From the NCBI GenBank assembly GCA_015832175.1, contig WJXW01000001.1, forward strand, positions 496,001 through 560,000: a DNA stretch of 64,000 nucleotides, read 5' to 3'. Position numbers and translations under genes: made by a program. This stretch comes from Paraphaeosphaeria minitans. Its lineage: Eukaryota > Ascomycota > Dothideomycetes > Pleosporales > Didymosphaeriaceae. Shown here piece by piece: positions 22,853 to 35,055 of this stretch (the first letter of the stretch is position 1; each line of letters begins with the position of its first letter). The notes beneath the pieces are model-generated. The model had not been told where the DNA came from. It ran no database searches and saw nothing but the letters and a program-made list of their open reading frames with translations.

Positions 22853-24774
22853 GATGATGATTTCCTTGCCTACGACTTGTCGATCGTATTTCCAGGCTGC
22901 GGTCCACACGCGCGTAACCTGAAGTCTGGAAACCCCTTACTTTCTCGTACCACATTACAACATCATGGGTCGGCGTTAGATCGGAAAACTTCATCAAACA
23001 ACATGCAAGGTCGCGTGCCAATGGAATTGGCTTTGCCAACTGGCACCTATCACATTCTTCCGTACGGCGTTTTTGGAGCGAATTTACACGCGAGCATATC
23101 GGATTGCATGTCTTGGTTTGGTCTAGTCTTTGGGTCTTTTCTGGAATGCACCCTCAGGAAGGCCGGTGGACATTACGTCCTCAACAGTGTATACTACGGG
23201 CGCTGCTCTTCTTGCCACGAGGCAGCATTAACGAACCTGTGCATAGCCAGTACATGTCCCCATCGCATCTCGCATTATAATACATCATATTACATATGCA
23301 CTTACTCTGTCGTACCAATGAGTTGTGCACCGCACCTGCTGTATTACGATCAACGCTGATCATCAAAGTATGGGTCTCGTGTACGCCAACGAAATAGGTA
23401 CGCTCATGCGACGAGCGATGCTAGTGTGAACTGCAATTAGACTGTCCAAGGTAGGAGAACGGCACGCCTTGTCAGCATTGTACCGCGGCGCACGGCTCGA
23501 GTACCGTTAGGTAGACATGGCACGCTACCCGCGCGCGAGCACTAGACTCGGTACCTTACCGTAGCAATCTCAGGTGCAGATGATCTACGCCGAGAGGTGA
23601 AACGGTAGGCAATCGCGAGAAGTACCTAGTCAAAGTTTGGACCCGGGCTAGCGATGAGCGCTAGGTAGGTACGGTAAGCGTGTTAGTGCGCATGGCGCTA
23701 GTAGGTGTGGGATGCTATGTAACGAACGGGATTGTGGTCGCGCTGAGGCTGGCGTGACTGGTAGGGAGTTGTTCGGGTGGAGAGTAGGGTGTTGGGGGTT
23801 AATAGGTTTAGGGGGTGATGGATGGTATGGTGTGCTGATGGGAGGGATATATTCGAGGTGTTTGAATTGTTGAATTATAGGTAAGACGCTGCGGGACTTT
23901 TTTTTTCATCTTTTTGACAAGACCTATACCTACCTACTACGTGCGCGGAATTCAGGCTGGTGAACAGTGGGATGGCGTTTGCTAACGCGGCGTACTTGGT
24001 GTCAAGCTACGGTGCAGTACGGTACGGTAGTTCGCCGTTTCGTCACATCTCCCAGGTAGGTATTCAGTCCTCTGGTCCTAGGAAGGCCAGTTCAAATCAA
24101 CGCGTAACTATCGGCTGTTGATGTAGACCCACGTATGGAGTGGGGGATAGGGTGTCTCTTCCAAGATAATCGTGCCCGAGTTTACACTGAATATCGCCCA
24201 TTGTAGGTACACATGAAGCTATTTGCAGCGTCTGTAATTTCTTTATCCCCAACGTAGGTAGATATACCCGCGGAGTACCATTTCGTCCGTCAACGAATAC
24301 AGTTCTTAAATGTGTTTGTGGGTCTATGCTCGTTGGATCGGATTGTTTGTAGTAATGCCATTGCATATTGCTATGAGGTAATGTCTTAGCGCCCTGGTAC
24401 ATAGCTCTCACTTGCTCGGTTGCAGTGATGAGGTTATTGTTCACCGTAGCGCAGACGATGGCATTCAACTTTCAAAATTAATCTATATTCAACACCTTAG
24501 CTTTTAGTATCCTCGTACAATCAGTTCGTTATATGCTGGCTACCAGTTTGAGCGTATGGAAAGCACATGCATACGAATGGCGTGCGTGTGTAGTGGAGGG
24601 TGACCAGGCAGAACGAGCGAGCAGGACCTCCATAGTCAGTCATGTGATAACGCGTCGCACGCTAATGCTGCGCTGACAACTCAACGCGTTACTTCGCCAC
24701 TCTTACATGCTTCCTCTCCTCACGATCCCACAGTAAACTTCTCACTACCTCAATTCTTCACACGCGCCACTAAA
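22853..24774. other. Intergenic, rich in TAGGTA/TACCTA motifs
   Basis: About 1.9 kb without a supported gene. TAGGTAGGTAC-like motifs occur near 23510, 23650, 23930, 24055 and 24255. The last 130 bp form the RAD51 promoter. Confidence 0.5.
24650..24689 (+). promoter_or_regulatory. Two ACGCGT (MCB-type) elements upstream of RAD51
   Basis: Perfect ACGCGT hexamers lie at 24650-24655 and 24684-24689, 125 and 91 bp before the RAD51 start codon. ACGCGT is the MluI cell-cycle box bound by MBF in yeasts, which drives G1/S expression of replication and repair genes. Binding here is inferred from sequence only. Confidence 0.6.
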
Positions 24775-25914
24775 ATGAGCAACGAAGAAGAACAATATGA
24801 GGATGGTGCAACGGGTGCGCCCGGTGCGCCCACACCAGTCTCCGCGCTCGAGGTACGTATCGGAATCTCAACATGGCGACAAGCACAGAGCTGATCTTCC
24901 ATAGGGCGTCAATGGGCTGACCGCGCGAGACATCAAGTTGGTTATGGAGGGAGGGTACAATACTGTAGAGGCAATTGCATACACGTACGAGCGCATACCC
25001 CGCACCGAAGCCCTGTAACTAATCCGAGCATCAGACCAAAGCGCAATCTCGAGCAGATAAAGGGCATTTCGGAACAAAAGGCAGGCAAGCTTCTGCAAGA
25101 AGCCTCCAAGCTAGTACCGATGGGCTTCACCACTGCCACAGAGATGCACCAGCGCCGAAGCGAGCTCATCTCGATAACGACCGGGTCGAAACAGCTCGAT
25201 ACCTTGCTCGCGGGAGGTATCGAAACTGGGTCTATAACTGAGATCTTCGGCGAGTTCAGGACTGGAAAGAGTCAGATATGTCACACGCTCGCGGTGACTT
25301 GCCAGCTGCCGTTTGACATGGGCGGTGGCGAGGGGAAGTGCCTGTACATCGACACCGAGGGCACGTTCCGACCAGTTCGTTTACTCGCCGTCGCGAACAG
25401 GTACGGACTTTCTGGAGAGGAAGTACTCGACAACGTCGCGTATGCCCGCGCCTATAACTCCGATCACCAGCTAGAACTTCTCAACCAGGCTGCGCAGATG
25501 ATGACTGAGACGCGTTTCTCATTGCTTGTCGTCGATTCCGCCACTTCGCTGTACCGAACAGATTTCTCTGGCCGTGGAGAGCTTTCAAGTCGTCAGACAC
25601 ACTTAGCAAAGTTCATGCGCACGCTGCAACGGCTTGCCGACGAATTCGGTATCGCGGTCGTCATCACGAACCAGGTCGTCGCCCAAGTGGACGGTGGACC
25701 AAGCGCAATGTTCAACCCGGACCCGAAGAAGCCTATTGGCGGCAACATCATCGCTCACGCAAGTACGACACGTCTGAGCTTGAGGAAAGGTCGAGGAGAG
25801 ACGCGAGTGTGTAAGATCTACGATAGTCCTTGTCTCCCCGAGAGCGACTGTCTGTTTGCCATCAATGAGGATGGCATTGGGGACCCCAAAGAGAAGGACC
25901 TCGAGAATCACTAG
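24775..25914 (+). CDS. RAD51: RAD51 recombinase
   Basis: Exons 24775-24852, 24905-24984 and 25035-25914 encode 345 residues, the usual length. Rad51 forms the nucleoprotein filament that performs strand exchange in homologous recombination. The N-terminal helix-hairpin-helix region (about 26-80) is followed by the RecA core. Walker A is GEFRTGKSQ (about 125-133) and Walker B is LLVVDS (about 217-222). The stretch [18 protein letters not shown] ([14 protein letters not shown]) and the C-terminal ATP cap region are intact. [19 protein letters not shown] is diagnostic. It is Rad51 rather than Dmc1, judged by the [17 protein letters not shown] and [13 protein letters not shown] stretches. Introns are 52 and 50 nt. 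Two ACGCGT boxes lie just upstream. Confidence 0.97.
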
Positions 25915-26349
25915 TTGCATATCTGGAAACAGGGGGTTGCGATGCGAATGGGCGATTCTTGAAATGCATGGGTGGCGTAGACGGCGGCACAGTTGGTTCG
26001 TTGCCTTTCTGGAAGGGCGTTTGTTGTTTGCTTGCAAAGTTATGTCGATATGCCCATGCGCAGATATCCTGGCGAATATATTATGTTTTGAAGCAAGTCA
26101 CTGTCTTTGTCAAATCATTGCGAAAGGGACACCTCTATAGGATCTGAAGAGTGAACGCGATAGGAAACGCGGTAAATGGATTGCAATGGTTCGTGCGCGC
26201 AGGCGGTGGCCCAAGCTCTCAGGTCGTTGCGAAGCTCCGATTTTGTTTGGATATGAGCGACCGACCGAACCTCGAGCTTAACTTCCATTACCCGCGCACA
26301 CTTCGACGAGCACCGACAGAGCACCAAAAACCCGGCGCATGGGATCGCG
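25915..26349. other. Intergenic between RAD51 and the nucleoporin gene
   Basis: 435 bp between two plus-strand genes. I see no further coding exon or repeat. Confidence 0.5.
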
Positions 26350-29300
26350 ATGGCGAGGAACGCAGGCACCTGCCTCTACAAGGAGGCGCGACTGAACATC
26401 GAGCCCGCGTTTCCTGGATCAACTATCTCGATTACACTCCCCGCGAAAAGCGCGAACGCGATCGGCTTCTCGACGCGGCCAAAGCGCACCGTATACGACG
26501 AGCAGGAGATTGGAATTGATGACGACGCATTCGCCAAGCGACATTTGGCTAGCGATGGTTCAGTGTACTTCCGACGACGTAACACATACCCGCGCAGCTT
26601 TCTTTGGCGCGTGCTAGATGAAAGAAAGACACTCGAGATCCAGGCGGTTGACCTAGAAAACGATGAGCGCAACACACATGAAGCGAACCTAACCCTGCTT
26701 CTGAACTTCAGCGCTCCCATGCGCCCTTTTTGCGTCGCATTCGCCGAACCGGACAATGACCAGAACTCCATTACCGTCTTCGCGATCACGACCTCCAATG
26801 AGCTGTACACGATAGTCATACCCTGCTCATTTTTCAGGAACGAGGTGGCATCGGAGGTGGATATCGAGCATTGGTGCAAACGGAGCACGCCCGCCTTACT
26901 CCATGCGAACATCCCATACCGCCTTGTCGCAGTCAACACCGATCAACTATTGGTATCGCTGGACAATGGAAGCATACTGCGTCTCTTGCGGGATAAACAA
27001 GACGAAATACTATGGACGGAGGCCACTTTCCAGCACAGCAATTGGTCGCTTACGTTGCGCGGCGTGTTGCCTTGGGGAGGGCAACAGACTGTCCGCTTTG
27101 GAAACACAGACCTGACAGCATCTACTGCGGCAAACATGTCACTTTCACCTGACGGGACCCATATAATATCCGTGTGTTTGGACCATACTCTCAGGATATT
27201 CAATCTGCAGTCTGGCAAACTGACAAGGCAGCACGACCTACTTGATGTTGCAGACGGCGCGCAGGACCGTACTCAATCACAACTCCTTGGACCATCGCCA
27301 CCCAAGTTGATGCAAATAGTAGAAGCTCCCGGTACTGGTAACATCTCGTACTTTGTGGTAGTCTACTCCCCAATCCAACACGAGTTCAAATTCTATGGTG
27401 TCAGGTCGGACGACTTGGCGGACCCCGGAGCCTTTGCCGACATTCAGCCCGAGTTCAGCTTCGTCCCTCCAATAGACGATCTTATGAACGCGACCGTTTG
27501 GACGTTGGAAGAATTTTATATCGTCCCATCGGCCTCAGCTTGGAAGGGTTCACAGCTATGGCTTCGCGCGCGGTCGGGCCCAAGCAGCAGAATCTTTCAG
27601 ATTACCTTCGATCCTTCTGACGACGTCGAGCGACTGTCACGCGCTTGGAAGAACGACTGGACGACCGTGGATCCCGGTCCACTTACCATCGAAGGACTGA
27701 GGAAAGAGCCGACTAACCCTGGGGAGCAAGAATGGGATGCTTCGGAGCTTTTCGAATTGGACATCACAGAAAGCTGGCTAAAGTTTCTCTTTGTTCCCGG
27801 ACGATTCACAACTGCCACGCTCGAGACTGCACTCTTCATCTTACAGAAAGGGATTGACGGCGATCGCTCTTCAAGTAGGGCCAAAGGGCCTTTGAAAGAT
27901 CGCTTATGCGCGAAAATCGCGGAAGCAGCACGGAGACACGCTTCGGAAGACACCCCGGTAGATTATGAACGGTCGATTGCCGAACAGTGGGGAGCCTATT
28001 ACGGATTGGTCAAGGACTTGCACAAACGGAGAGGAGAATCCCTCTCTTTGGCATACGATCCCGTGTCCGATCAGCCATGGGTAGTCTTGAGCGACTACTT
28101 GTCTTCTGTCCGCAAGTGTAGCGAGCCGGAGGTTATTTTGAGTAACTCAGCTGTTTTAACGAACAGACATCTACCGAGGGGACCTCTACGCCAAGCACTT
28201 CAAAAGCCGGATGCGCAATCTCCAGAAGTACGTCGGTTACTTAACGCAGCCGCTTCTTTCCGGCGACGATTACCTTCATCGTTCCAACATAGCTTAAAGC
28301 GCCATCTCCACGCAGACCTACTACAAAGCCGCTCGATCACTGTGATCGATCGAATGGAACAGATGGAAGCTGACTGCGACCTCTCGACGGTAATGAGCGA
28401 TGACGACCTGGCCTCTCTCATTGAAGATCTTGGCGATGGTGTCAATCGTTTGAGCACTGAAGTTTTCCAAAGCGCTTTGCGGACCCTTAAGTTCGAGAAA
28501 AAAGGTGGACAGCCTAGGTCAACGCAGTCTGCACGATACGGTCTCAAGGCCTTGCTCAGGATAGCATCAGAGACTCTAGCCTTTAACTACGAGACTTTGC
28601 TCGATCTACTTGTCTTGATACTATTCATGCAGTTCGAGGAAGACATGCCGGATGATTTCGACGCGTCGGCAGTCTTCTTCGACCTCATGAACGAGTTCAA
28701 GGATTGGATTGTACTGGATTGGATCGCGACAACTGTCTGGTCGCATCAAACACCTACAGGTCGAAGCTCGACACGCTGGATGAAAGAGTTTGATGATGCC
28801 TCAAAAACATCGTCAAGGTTTCCCATCACTCAGACTGCCCTTGAAGGCATGTATGGCTATGGTGCAACCTCGATTCCGGTACCAAGCAGTCTTAAGACGG
28901 AGTACCTCACCTATTGGAGCCAGGCCTGGCTGGCATCCATTTTTGCCCCGCAGGACCAGACGTACGATTCGATCGTGGAGGACATGATGGGCAAACTCTT
29001 GTTCCAGAAAGAGTATGAGCTTGCGAGAGATTTCTCCAAATTCTTACCAGAGAGCAGCTGGGCCAGCTATCTAAAAGGTCGGATGCATATCGCATTAGGA
29101 GAGAACCAACTGGCATCCATATGCTTTCAAAAGCCGGCCTACAATCTCGGTGAGTATCCCACATTGCACCGTAGTTGTTTAATTGCTAATTTTGTCAGCT
29201 CTTGGGATCGGATTTTCCGTGGACATGGCGGACACGGCACGACTGGTTCCGGAAACGGAGCAGGACTTGTTCTCAGACGGCCTGCCAAGATACTACAATC

Positions 29301-30101
29301 ATGTGCTAGGCTTGTTTGAGAAGGCGAAAGTTTACTCTTTCGCGGCCGATTACGCTCGATTGGGCCTGAACTCAATGATGGGATTTGAAGATAAGAATCT
29401 GAGGACGGAGCTTCTGCAGCGACTTTTCACAGCTTCGATGCAAACATCACGATTTGAAGAAGCGTACAATGCGATGGTCAGGCACACAGATATCGCATTG
29501 TAAGTACAACTATCCTTCCTCTGCCCGCTTTCACTAAGTTGTCTTTAGAAAGCACTCCTCGCTCAAGAGCATCGTCACCTCCATGGTTGGGCAAGCCCAG
29601 ACGGCAGCGCTTCTCAAATTCCCTCTTGTAGGCCTGGTTGAGGAGATGGACACCATTCTTTCGGATCTGTGTCAGAAGACGCTCAACATCGGGTCAGGGC
29701 CACCTTACCATCAGCTTCTCTACGCCTTCCGGATCTCTCGCGGCAACTTCCGGGGCGCAGCAACGATTCTCTACGAGCGACTACAGCGTCTCAAAACCAC
29801 GTCGTCGAAAGTGCACGATCCGGCCGACGAGTCCTTGGTTCAATGTTATCTGATGATCATCAACGCACTGTCGTCAGTGAGCCCCGAGGATGCGTATATC
29901 CTCGCAGATCAGCGCATTGACGAAGGAATACCCCAGTTCTTGCACGGGCCCATCGGCACGGCGAAGAAACTGCTCAAGCGGCACATCGTGACGCTGGACA
30001 AGCTGAGGAAGGAATACCAGGCAGAGCTCGACCGTGTGGCGGCTATAGAGCATGGTCACTTTGCTTTTATGGACCCGGCTGATGAGATGGATATCCTGTA
30101 A
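26350..30101 (+). CDS. NUP120: Nucleoporin Nup120/Nup160
   Basis: Exons 26350-29149, 29199-29499 and 29549-30101 encode 1217 residues. The protein is the Nup120/Nup160 subunit of the Y-shaped (Nup84/Nup107) scaffold of the nuclear pore. The N-terminal half forms a beta-propeller, seen in NMSLSPDGTHIISVCLDHTL and RIFNLQSGKL (about residues 260-295). The C-terminal half is an alpha-helical solenoid; TARLVPETEQDLFSDGLPRYYNHV and SMQTSRFEEAYNAMV are typical. Both introns are 49 nt and canonical, and the exon joins restore conserved NLALGIGFSVDMADTA and IALKHSSL. Yeast Nup120 is shorter; filamentous-fungal members are near this length. It is a constitutive housekeeping gene. Confidence 0.95.
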
Positions 30102-30594
30102 GAGTATTGAGTGATTTAGCTTGGCGTTTCTTGTGATTTGGAGGGCTTGAGCATCGGAGGGGGGGGATCATGCATGGCATCGAAACGCTCAGCGACATGG
30201 CTATGGCCTGGCAAGATGTATGACATAGCAATGCTACTCGCGTGGCATCTACACAGTTGTGTTGAGGTGGTGCATACTGGCATCCACACAGTTGCTTTGA
30301 GGTGGTGCACACTGGCATCTATACAGTTGCGTTGAGGTGGTGCACACTAGTGCAGTGACGATTGAACTAAGCGCGAAAGAGGCGCGCTAGATGCGGGGCG
30401 CGTGCATCGCGCCTTCTCGCCGCATGGAGCACGGACACCCACTTCGTGAGCTTTGTCCACGGCGGCGCGCCCTCTAAGCTTCCTCCCCCGCATTTGCTTG
30501 TTGATGGGTTGCTCCGTCTCATGATCTGTCTCCTTGTTACGACAGTCTTCCTAATTGAATTGCGCTCTCAACCCTTTGCCTTGCAGATGATAAC
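30102..30594. other. Intergenic with a 35-bp minisatellite
   Basis: Between the nucleoporin and E2 genes. Apart from the three-copy minisatellite at 30244-30348 I see no feature. Confidence 0.5.
30244..30348. repeat. Three-copy 35-bp minisatellite
   Basis: Units start at 30244, 30279 and 30314 and contain the core TTGAGGTGGTGCA. Copies differ at a few positions only. It lies 140 bp after the nucleoporin stop. Confidence 0.9.
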
Positions 30595-31928
30595 ATGGTA
30601 AACAATGCTCCGCGGTCGTCACCTCTTGTAAAATGATGCATCATAGCTTACACTGCGCCGCATAGAACTCGAAATCGCTGCGCCGTCTCGCCGCCGACCA
30701 TGGCTCGCTGCACACTGCCGGTCTTCCGCCCAACTATTTCTTCCCGCCCTCCCTAGCAGGAGAGCTCCCCTCAGACCTCACTTCCCTCGATATTCTGCTC
30801 GCAGGCCCCGTCGGCACTCCCTATGCGCACGGCGTTTGGCGCTTGCACCTCGATATCCCTCCTACCTATCCTACAGCACCTCCCACAGCCACTTTCCGCA
30901 CGCGGTTATGGCATCCGAATATCGACGAGGCGACAGGCGCAGTGTGCGTGGAGACGCTGAAGCGCGACTGGAGCAGCACCCTCAAGCTCCGCGATGTCCT
31001 AGTCACCATATCCTGCTTGCTCATACAACCGAATCCCGCGAGCGCGCTCAATGAGGCTGCGGGAAAGCTGGCATGCGAGGACTGGGATAGCTTCTGTCGG
31101 AGAGCGAAGCTCATGACGGAGATACACGCCGCTATTCCTAGCAACATTGTCGACCAAGTCAAAGAAGCTCAGAGCAGAGGCGACGAGAAAGAGGTCGTGG
31201 TAGAGGTCAAAGCTGTGGAGGTTAAGCTCAGCGGTAAAGGAAAGGCCAAGGCCACGCCCACGACAACGAAAGTCCGCCCATCCAGTAACGAAGACGAAGA
31301 AAATCTGCGACAAGGGGATGCAAATCCAAAGCAAGACAGCGATCCGGAGGACGATTGGATACCAGGGCCTATCAAATCGCTCGAGACACCTCGCGTAGGA
31401 CGCAACAACATCTTTGGCATCCAATGCTTGAACAATGGCATGCAACTTGATTCGCCCGAGAGGCCCAGGGTCACGCGTAGCTTTCCGCAAATTGACGACT
31501 CCAGCTTGTCAGAGGAGAAGGAAAACGATGATTCAGACCCCTTCGTTCAAGATCCCTGGAAACGCATCGCTCAGCAGTCCTTCAGCCTCCGCCTTCCTGC
31601 CGAGCCAAAGTCCGCCCCCGAGTTGGCAGACACTCCCGAGCTCCTCAAGTTCGCCGGCAAGAATCCCTTCTCCGTGATCCAGCCGAACAATCAGATGCAT
31701 CCTCTCCTGAGAGAGTTTTCATGGACGTGGGAAGAGTCTGAGATCATGCATGAGACAGGCACCATCAAGAACGGCGAGTCCAAGGTGAACGTGCGGAAGA
31801 GACAGGCTTCCGATGAGTTTGAGATGAAACGCACGTGGGAGCTCAAGAAGTTCAAGAAGGCGGGATACGATCTGAAGAAGTACAATCGCGGTGACTTCGG
31901 TCCAAGAACGGGAATCCGCAGATTGTGA
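30595..31928 (+). CDS. UBE2S-like ubiquitin-conjugating enzyme (E2)
   Basis: Exons 30595-30597 and 30666-31928 encode 421 residues. The first exon is only the ATG, followed by a 68-nt GT-AG intron; the joined start reads MNSKSLRRLAADHG. Without this splice the frame is closed by TAG directly before the conserved N-terminus, and no other upstream ATG is in frame. The UBC fold spans about 5-155, with HPN at 84-86 and the catalytic Cys95 in GAVCVETLKRDW. ISCLLIQPNPASALNEAAG is closest to UBE2S, the E2 that extends Lys11-linked ubiquitin chains with the anaphase-promoting complex. The long C-terminal extension (about 160-421) is charged and mostly disordered. It ends in -GIRRL, like the -LRRL tail by which UBE2S docks on the APC/C. 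The substrate is inferred. Confidence 0.88.
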
Positions 31929-33022
31929 TTGTCACTGTCATGCCCACTACATGGAAAAGAGACAAGCGTTGGCGTAGGTTATTTTGTATGACACTGGGTT
32001 TGAGCACGAGGGTTGCGACGTTTCTCCAACATCGCTGGATATACTGCTGCTTTGCTCTGGCGTACAACCTGCCGCCGTTTTCTTTCTGCTTTTAAACATT
32101 TCAGCGGCGTTGTATACCTTGGAAAGGTGTCTTCATGGTGTTATGGCGCATTGTGAGGCCTTTTACCATGAGCAAGAATGGCCTTCAGGTCATGCACTTG
32201 CTATCATCCTTTGTTACACCAACCAATTCGATACTTGCAGAGGATATTCATGCTGCGATTTTCTTCTTCTTCACGAAAACTACTTACATGTCACTTGCTT
32301 GATGGTAATGGTTAATGCATATCACATATTGTAGTTGAGACTGAGATGCGTCAAGTACACCGGGGATCCTGTCAAAAGGCATCAGGAGTGTTGAATGCGC
32401 GCTGTCCTACTCTTCTCTCTTGCACTGCTGCGATTGACAATGAAACCTACATGGCTTCCAGGCCCTTCTTGATTGTTCCTTCCGTTTCGCGCGCGGCATT
32501 TCATAACAACCATCTTTTCTTCAACCCTTTGTGTTCAAGTCTGAGTGGAGCATCTTCTTTGCCGCTCGTCGCGTGTCGCAGATTAGGCGCCGCGCCACAG
32601 AACAAAGCGGACCAAGATCGACAATTGGCCGACGTTCCTCAGCCCGCGCTTTGACATCTTTGTACCTACCCCTTGTCTGCTGCTCGCCAAATCTTCCTTA
32701 ATTTCGGCCAGGGGGGTGACACCCTGGACAGCGATGATGTCGTTGCTGAGGCTGTGCTCTGGAGTGTGTTTCCTTGTCAAGTTCTGATCTGGTTTTACTT
32801 TCACTTTCACTTTAACCCTTGCTCTGTGCTTGCCAGTCTGGCTTACAACACACACATTTTCCTGCTGCTATTCAGCGCGTGCGCTGAGGTTTAAGAGATA
32901 TATTGTGTGCTATCCACTGGGAGGACTTGCTTTAGGGGGCATACTACGATACTGTTGTGGAAACCTAGGCTACCTCTTCACGGCGGCCATATCCGCATCT
33001 TACTTGACCTCAAGCGACCACC
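31929..33022. other. Intergenic, no gene supported
   Basis: 1.1 kb of T-rich sequence between plus-strand genes. The stretch 32797-32814 carries three ACTTTC-type repeats. Its 3' part is the likely 5' leader of the membrane-protein gene at 33023. Confidence 0.5.
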
Positions 33023-33961
33023 ATGGCGAGCAACGGCACAGCAAGCTGCTCCGTTGTGCCGGCGACAACACCCACCGACGCCGGCGTCGCGGGCGCTGGC
33101 ACGCTCCTCTCCTTCATCATCACCAACTTCCTCTCGCTCTTCCTCAGCGCGGCCATCATCCTGCTCGGCCTGCGAAAATCCACCTCGGCGCCCCTGTGCA
33201 GGAAACTCCTCCTCTCCTTCAGCGACCAGCAAATCATCACGGGCATCGGCATCCAGAGCATCGCCCTCGCAAAGATGAACTCCATGGTGCCCTACCACTT
33301 CTTCATCGTCTGGCTGCTCTCCCTGCTCTCCACCGCGACGAACCTCGCCACGCTGCTCGCCCTCGTCAACGACTTCCGCCGCGACTGGGTGCTGCGCTGG
33401 ATGCGCCAGTTCTTCATGCTGGTCAACCTGCTCCTGGGCGTGCTCGGCGGCATCTTCATCCTGCAGACCGTCATGAAGGACATGCAGCCGCGGCTCGCCA
33501 TCGCCTGCGTGTGGGCGGTGCGCAGCCGCGGGACGCCGCCCAACGCCGCCCTCAGCATCGTCGGCACCATTGCCGTCATCGCCGCCCAGGTCGTCGTCTT
33601 CGTGCTCTCCACCCTGTACCTGCACACCCGGACGAACCCGGCGTGGTTCAAGTCCGTGCAGGTTGCGGGCCTCGCCGTCTGCACCGCCATGGGCGTCGGC
33701 GCCACTGCGCGCGTCGTCATGGTCAGCCAGGCATTTGGCAGCGTGCCGGATGGCGTGAATCTCGTGGGAGGCAGCGAGAAGGACTGGAGCTATGGACAGC
33801 TGCTGCCGCTGCTGCTGTTGATACTGCCGCTGATTAGCATGTTGGAGGTGGTGAGGGGTGAGGTTAGGACGCCGCCGAGCAAGGTAGATGATGAGAGTGA
33901 GGGGTTGCTGGGGGAGATGGAGTTGCAGTATCAGCCGAATCCTATCTGGGGGAAGAAATAG
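33023..33961 (+). CDS. Seven-span membrane protein, fungal family of unknown function
   Basis: One exon encodes 312 residues from an ACCATGGCG start. About seven hydrophobic helices can be seen, roughly at 25-50, 65-85, 91-114, 127-152, 172-198, 208-230 and 262-285. The N-terminus is short and outside the first helix. The motif FSDQQIITGI before helix 2 and the YHFFIVWLLSLLSTATNL stretch in helix 3 recur in a broad family of uncharacterised Pezizomycotina membrane proteins. The topology resembles heptahelical receptors, but no receptor-specific motif is present. The C-terminus is short, acidic and cytosolic by the positive-inside rule. Coding sequence is very GC-rich. Function unknown. Confidence 0.88.
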   Translation: MASNGTASCSVVPATTPTDAGVAGAGTLLSFIITNFLSLFLSAAIILLGLRKSTSAPLCRKLLLSFSDQQIITGIGIQSIALAKMNSMVPYHFFIVWLLSLLSTATNLATLLALVNDFRRDWVLRWMRQFFMLVNLLLGVLGGIFILQTVMKDMQPRLAIACVWAVRSRGTPPNAALSIVGTIAVIAAQVVVFVLSTLYLHTRTNPAWFKSVQVAGLAVCTAMGVGATARVVMVSQAFGSVPDGVNLVGGSEKDWSYGQLLPLLLLILPLISMLEVVRGEVRTPPSKVDDESEGLLGEMELQYQPNPIWGKK

Positions 33962-35055
33962 GGGATTCTTGGGCGAGGCGGAGGGTTCTTCCTTGTGTTT
34001 CTCTCTGGTTATGATTCAATCCCAGGACGTTGGTCTGCCATCTGCTGAGAAAGTTGTGATTGCAAGATCGGGCTTCCGCATGTCTGCTTCTCGACTCATG
34101 TCGATCAAGGATATGAAGCAGCAAGGCTGAGGTACAACCCTCTGGGCCATGTTCGCTCTCTTATGAAGCTCCAAGCATCCCGCCGTTCAAAGTGTACCGA
34201 CAGAAGCTGTCCCGCTTCAAAAGTCGCCGAGCCGTCGAGCTTCACCGCGAACGGCACCCAGCTTCATTTCAATCCACCACCGCCGGACACTGGAGCAAGC
34301 GAGCTACGGCTTCCCCGTGATCCCCTGCGAGGGAAGCAGGAAGATCGTGACGCATCAGCCCAGCACGACGACGGCGCCGGAGGAACTGGATCGACATGTG
34401 CCATGTGTCAAGCACACGTCGCTGGGTAGATATATTCCCGGGTTATTGTGAGTGCGCGCCAGGGCCCACGGGTTCAAACAATCTACTGGCGTTGAGAGGC
34501 GTTGGCGCAGCAGCATGTTTCAGGCGAATGCGAAGCGCATCTGACGGCTTCTTCGCTGAATCGTTTGTTGTGAGGGTTGGCGCGGTGAATCTTCCATGAT
34601 ATATGATTCTTTCTAGGAATGAAAATTCCTGAAGAAATGGACTGTCAAGTGTTTCACATCTCTGAGGCCTTTCGCAAGCCTGAGGTGCAATGACAGGACT
34701 TGTGGCACGCTTCAGTAGACGCAACAAACACCCAATAGCTATGCTCATCAAGGCCTGATGTATTTGAGACGTGGTCGAACTTTTCCTCGCGAGATCAGAG
34801 GCCGCGCCCAAGATGCAATGCTATATGACTCCCCAATATAAATGGCGACGCTAAGTCGCATACTCTACAAACCAAAAGGAAGCAGCCATCTACACACGAG
34901 ACGCTAAAAAGATCCCTGTTTCCCCCGCAGTCCAAACGGGACGCTAAAGTCCAGATGCCTTCACCTTTCGAGTATTGTAGCACGAGGCCACCTCGCCACC
35001 GTTTCTTGATATGAGTCCACGGCTTTTGCTCTGTCCCTCATTTCTTTTAGGAGCT
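33962..35055. other. Convergent intergenic region
   Basis: 1.1 kb between the membrane-protein gene (+) and NAA15 (-). Short frames here lack family features. No repeat or RNA gene is seen. Confidence 0.5.

Noticed and set aside
23750..23820. Possible interstitial telomere repeat
   Set aside because: Only one TTAGGG-like hexamer is present in a G-rich stretch; no tandem array.
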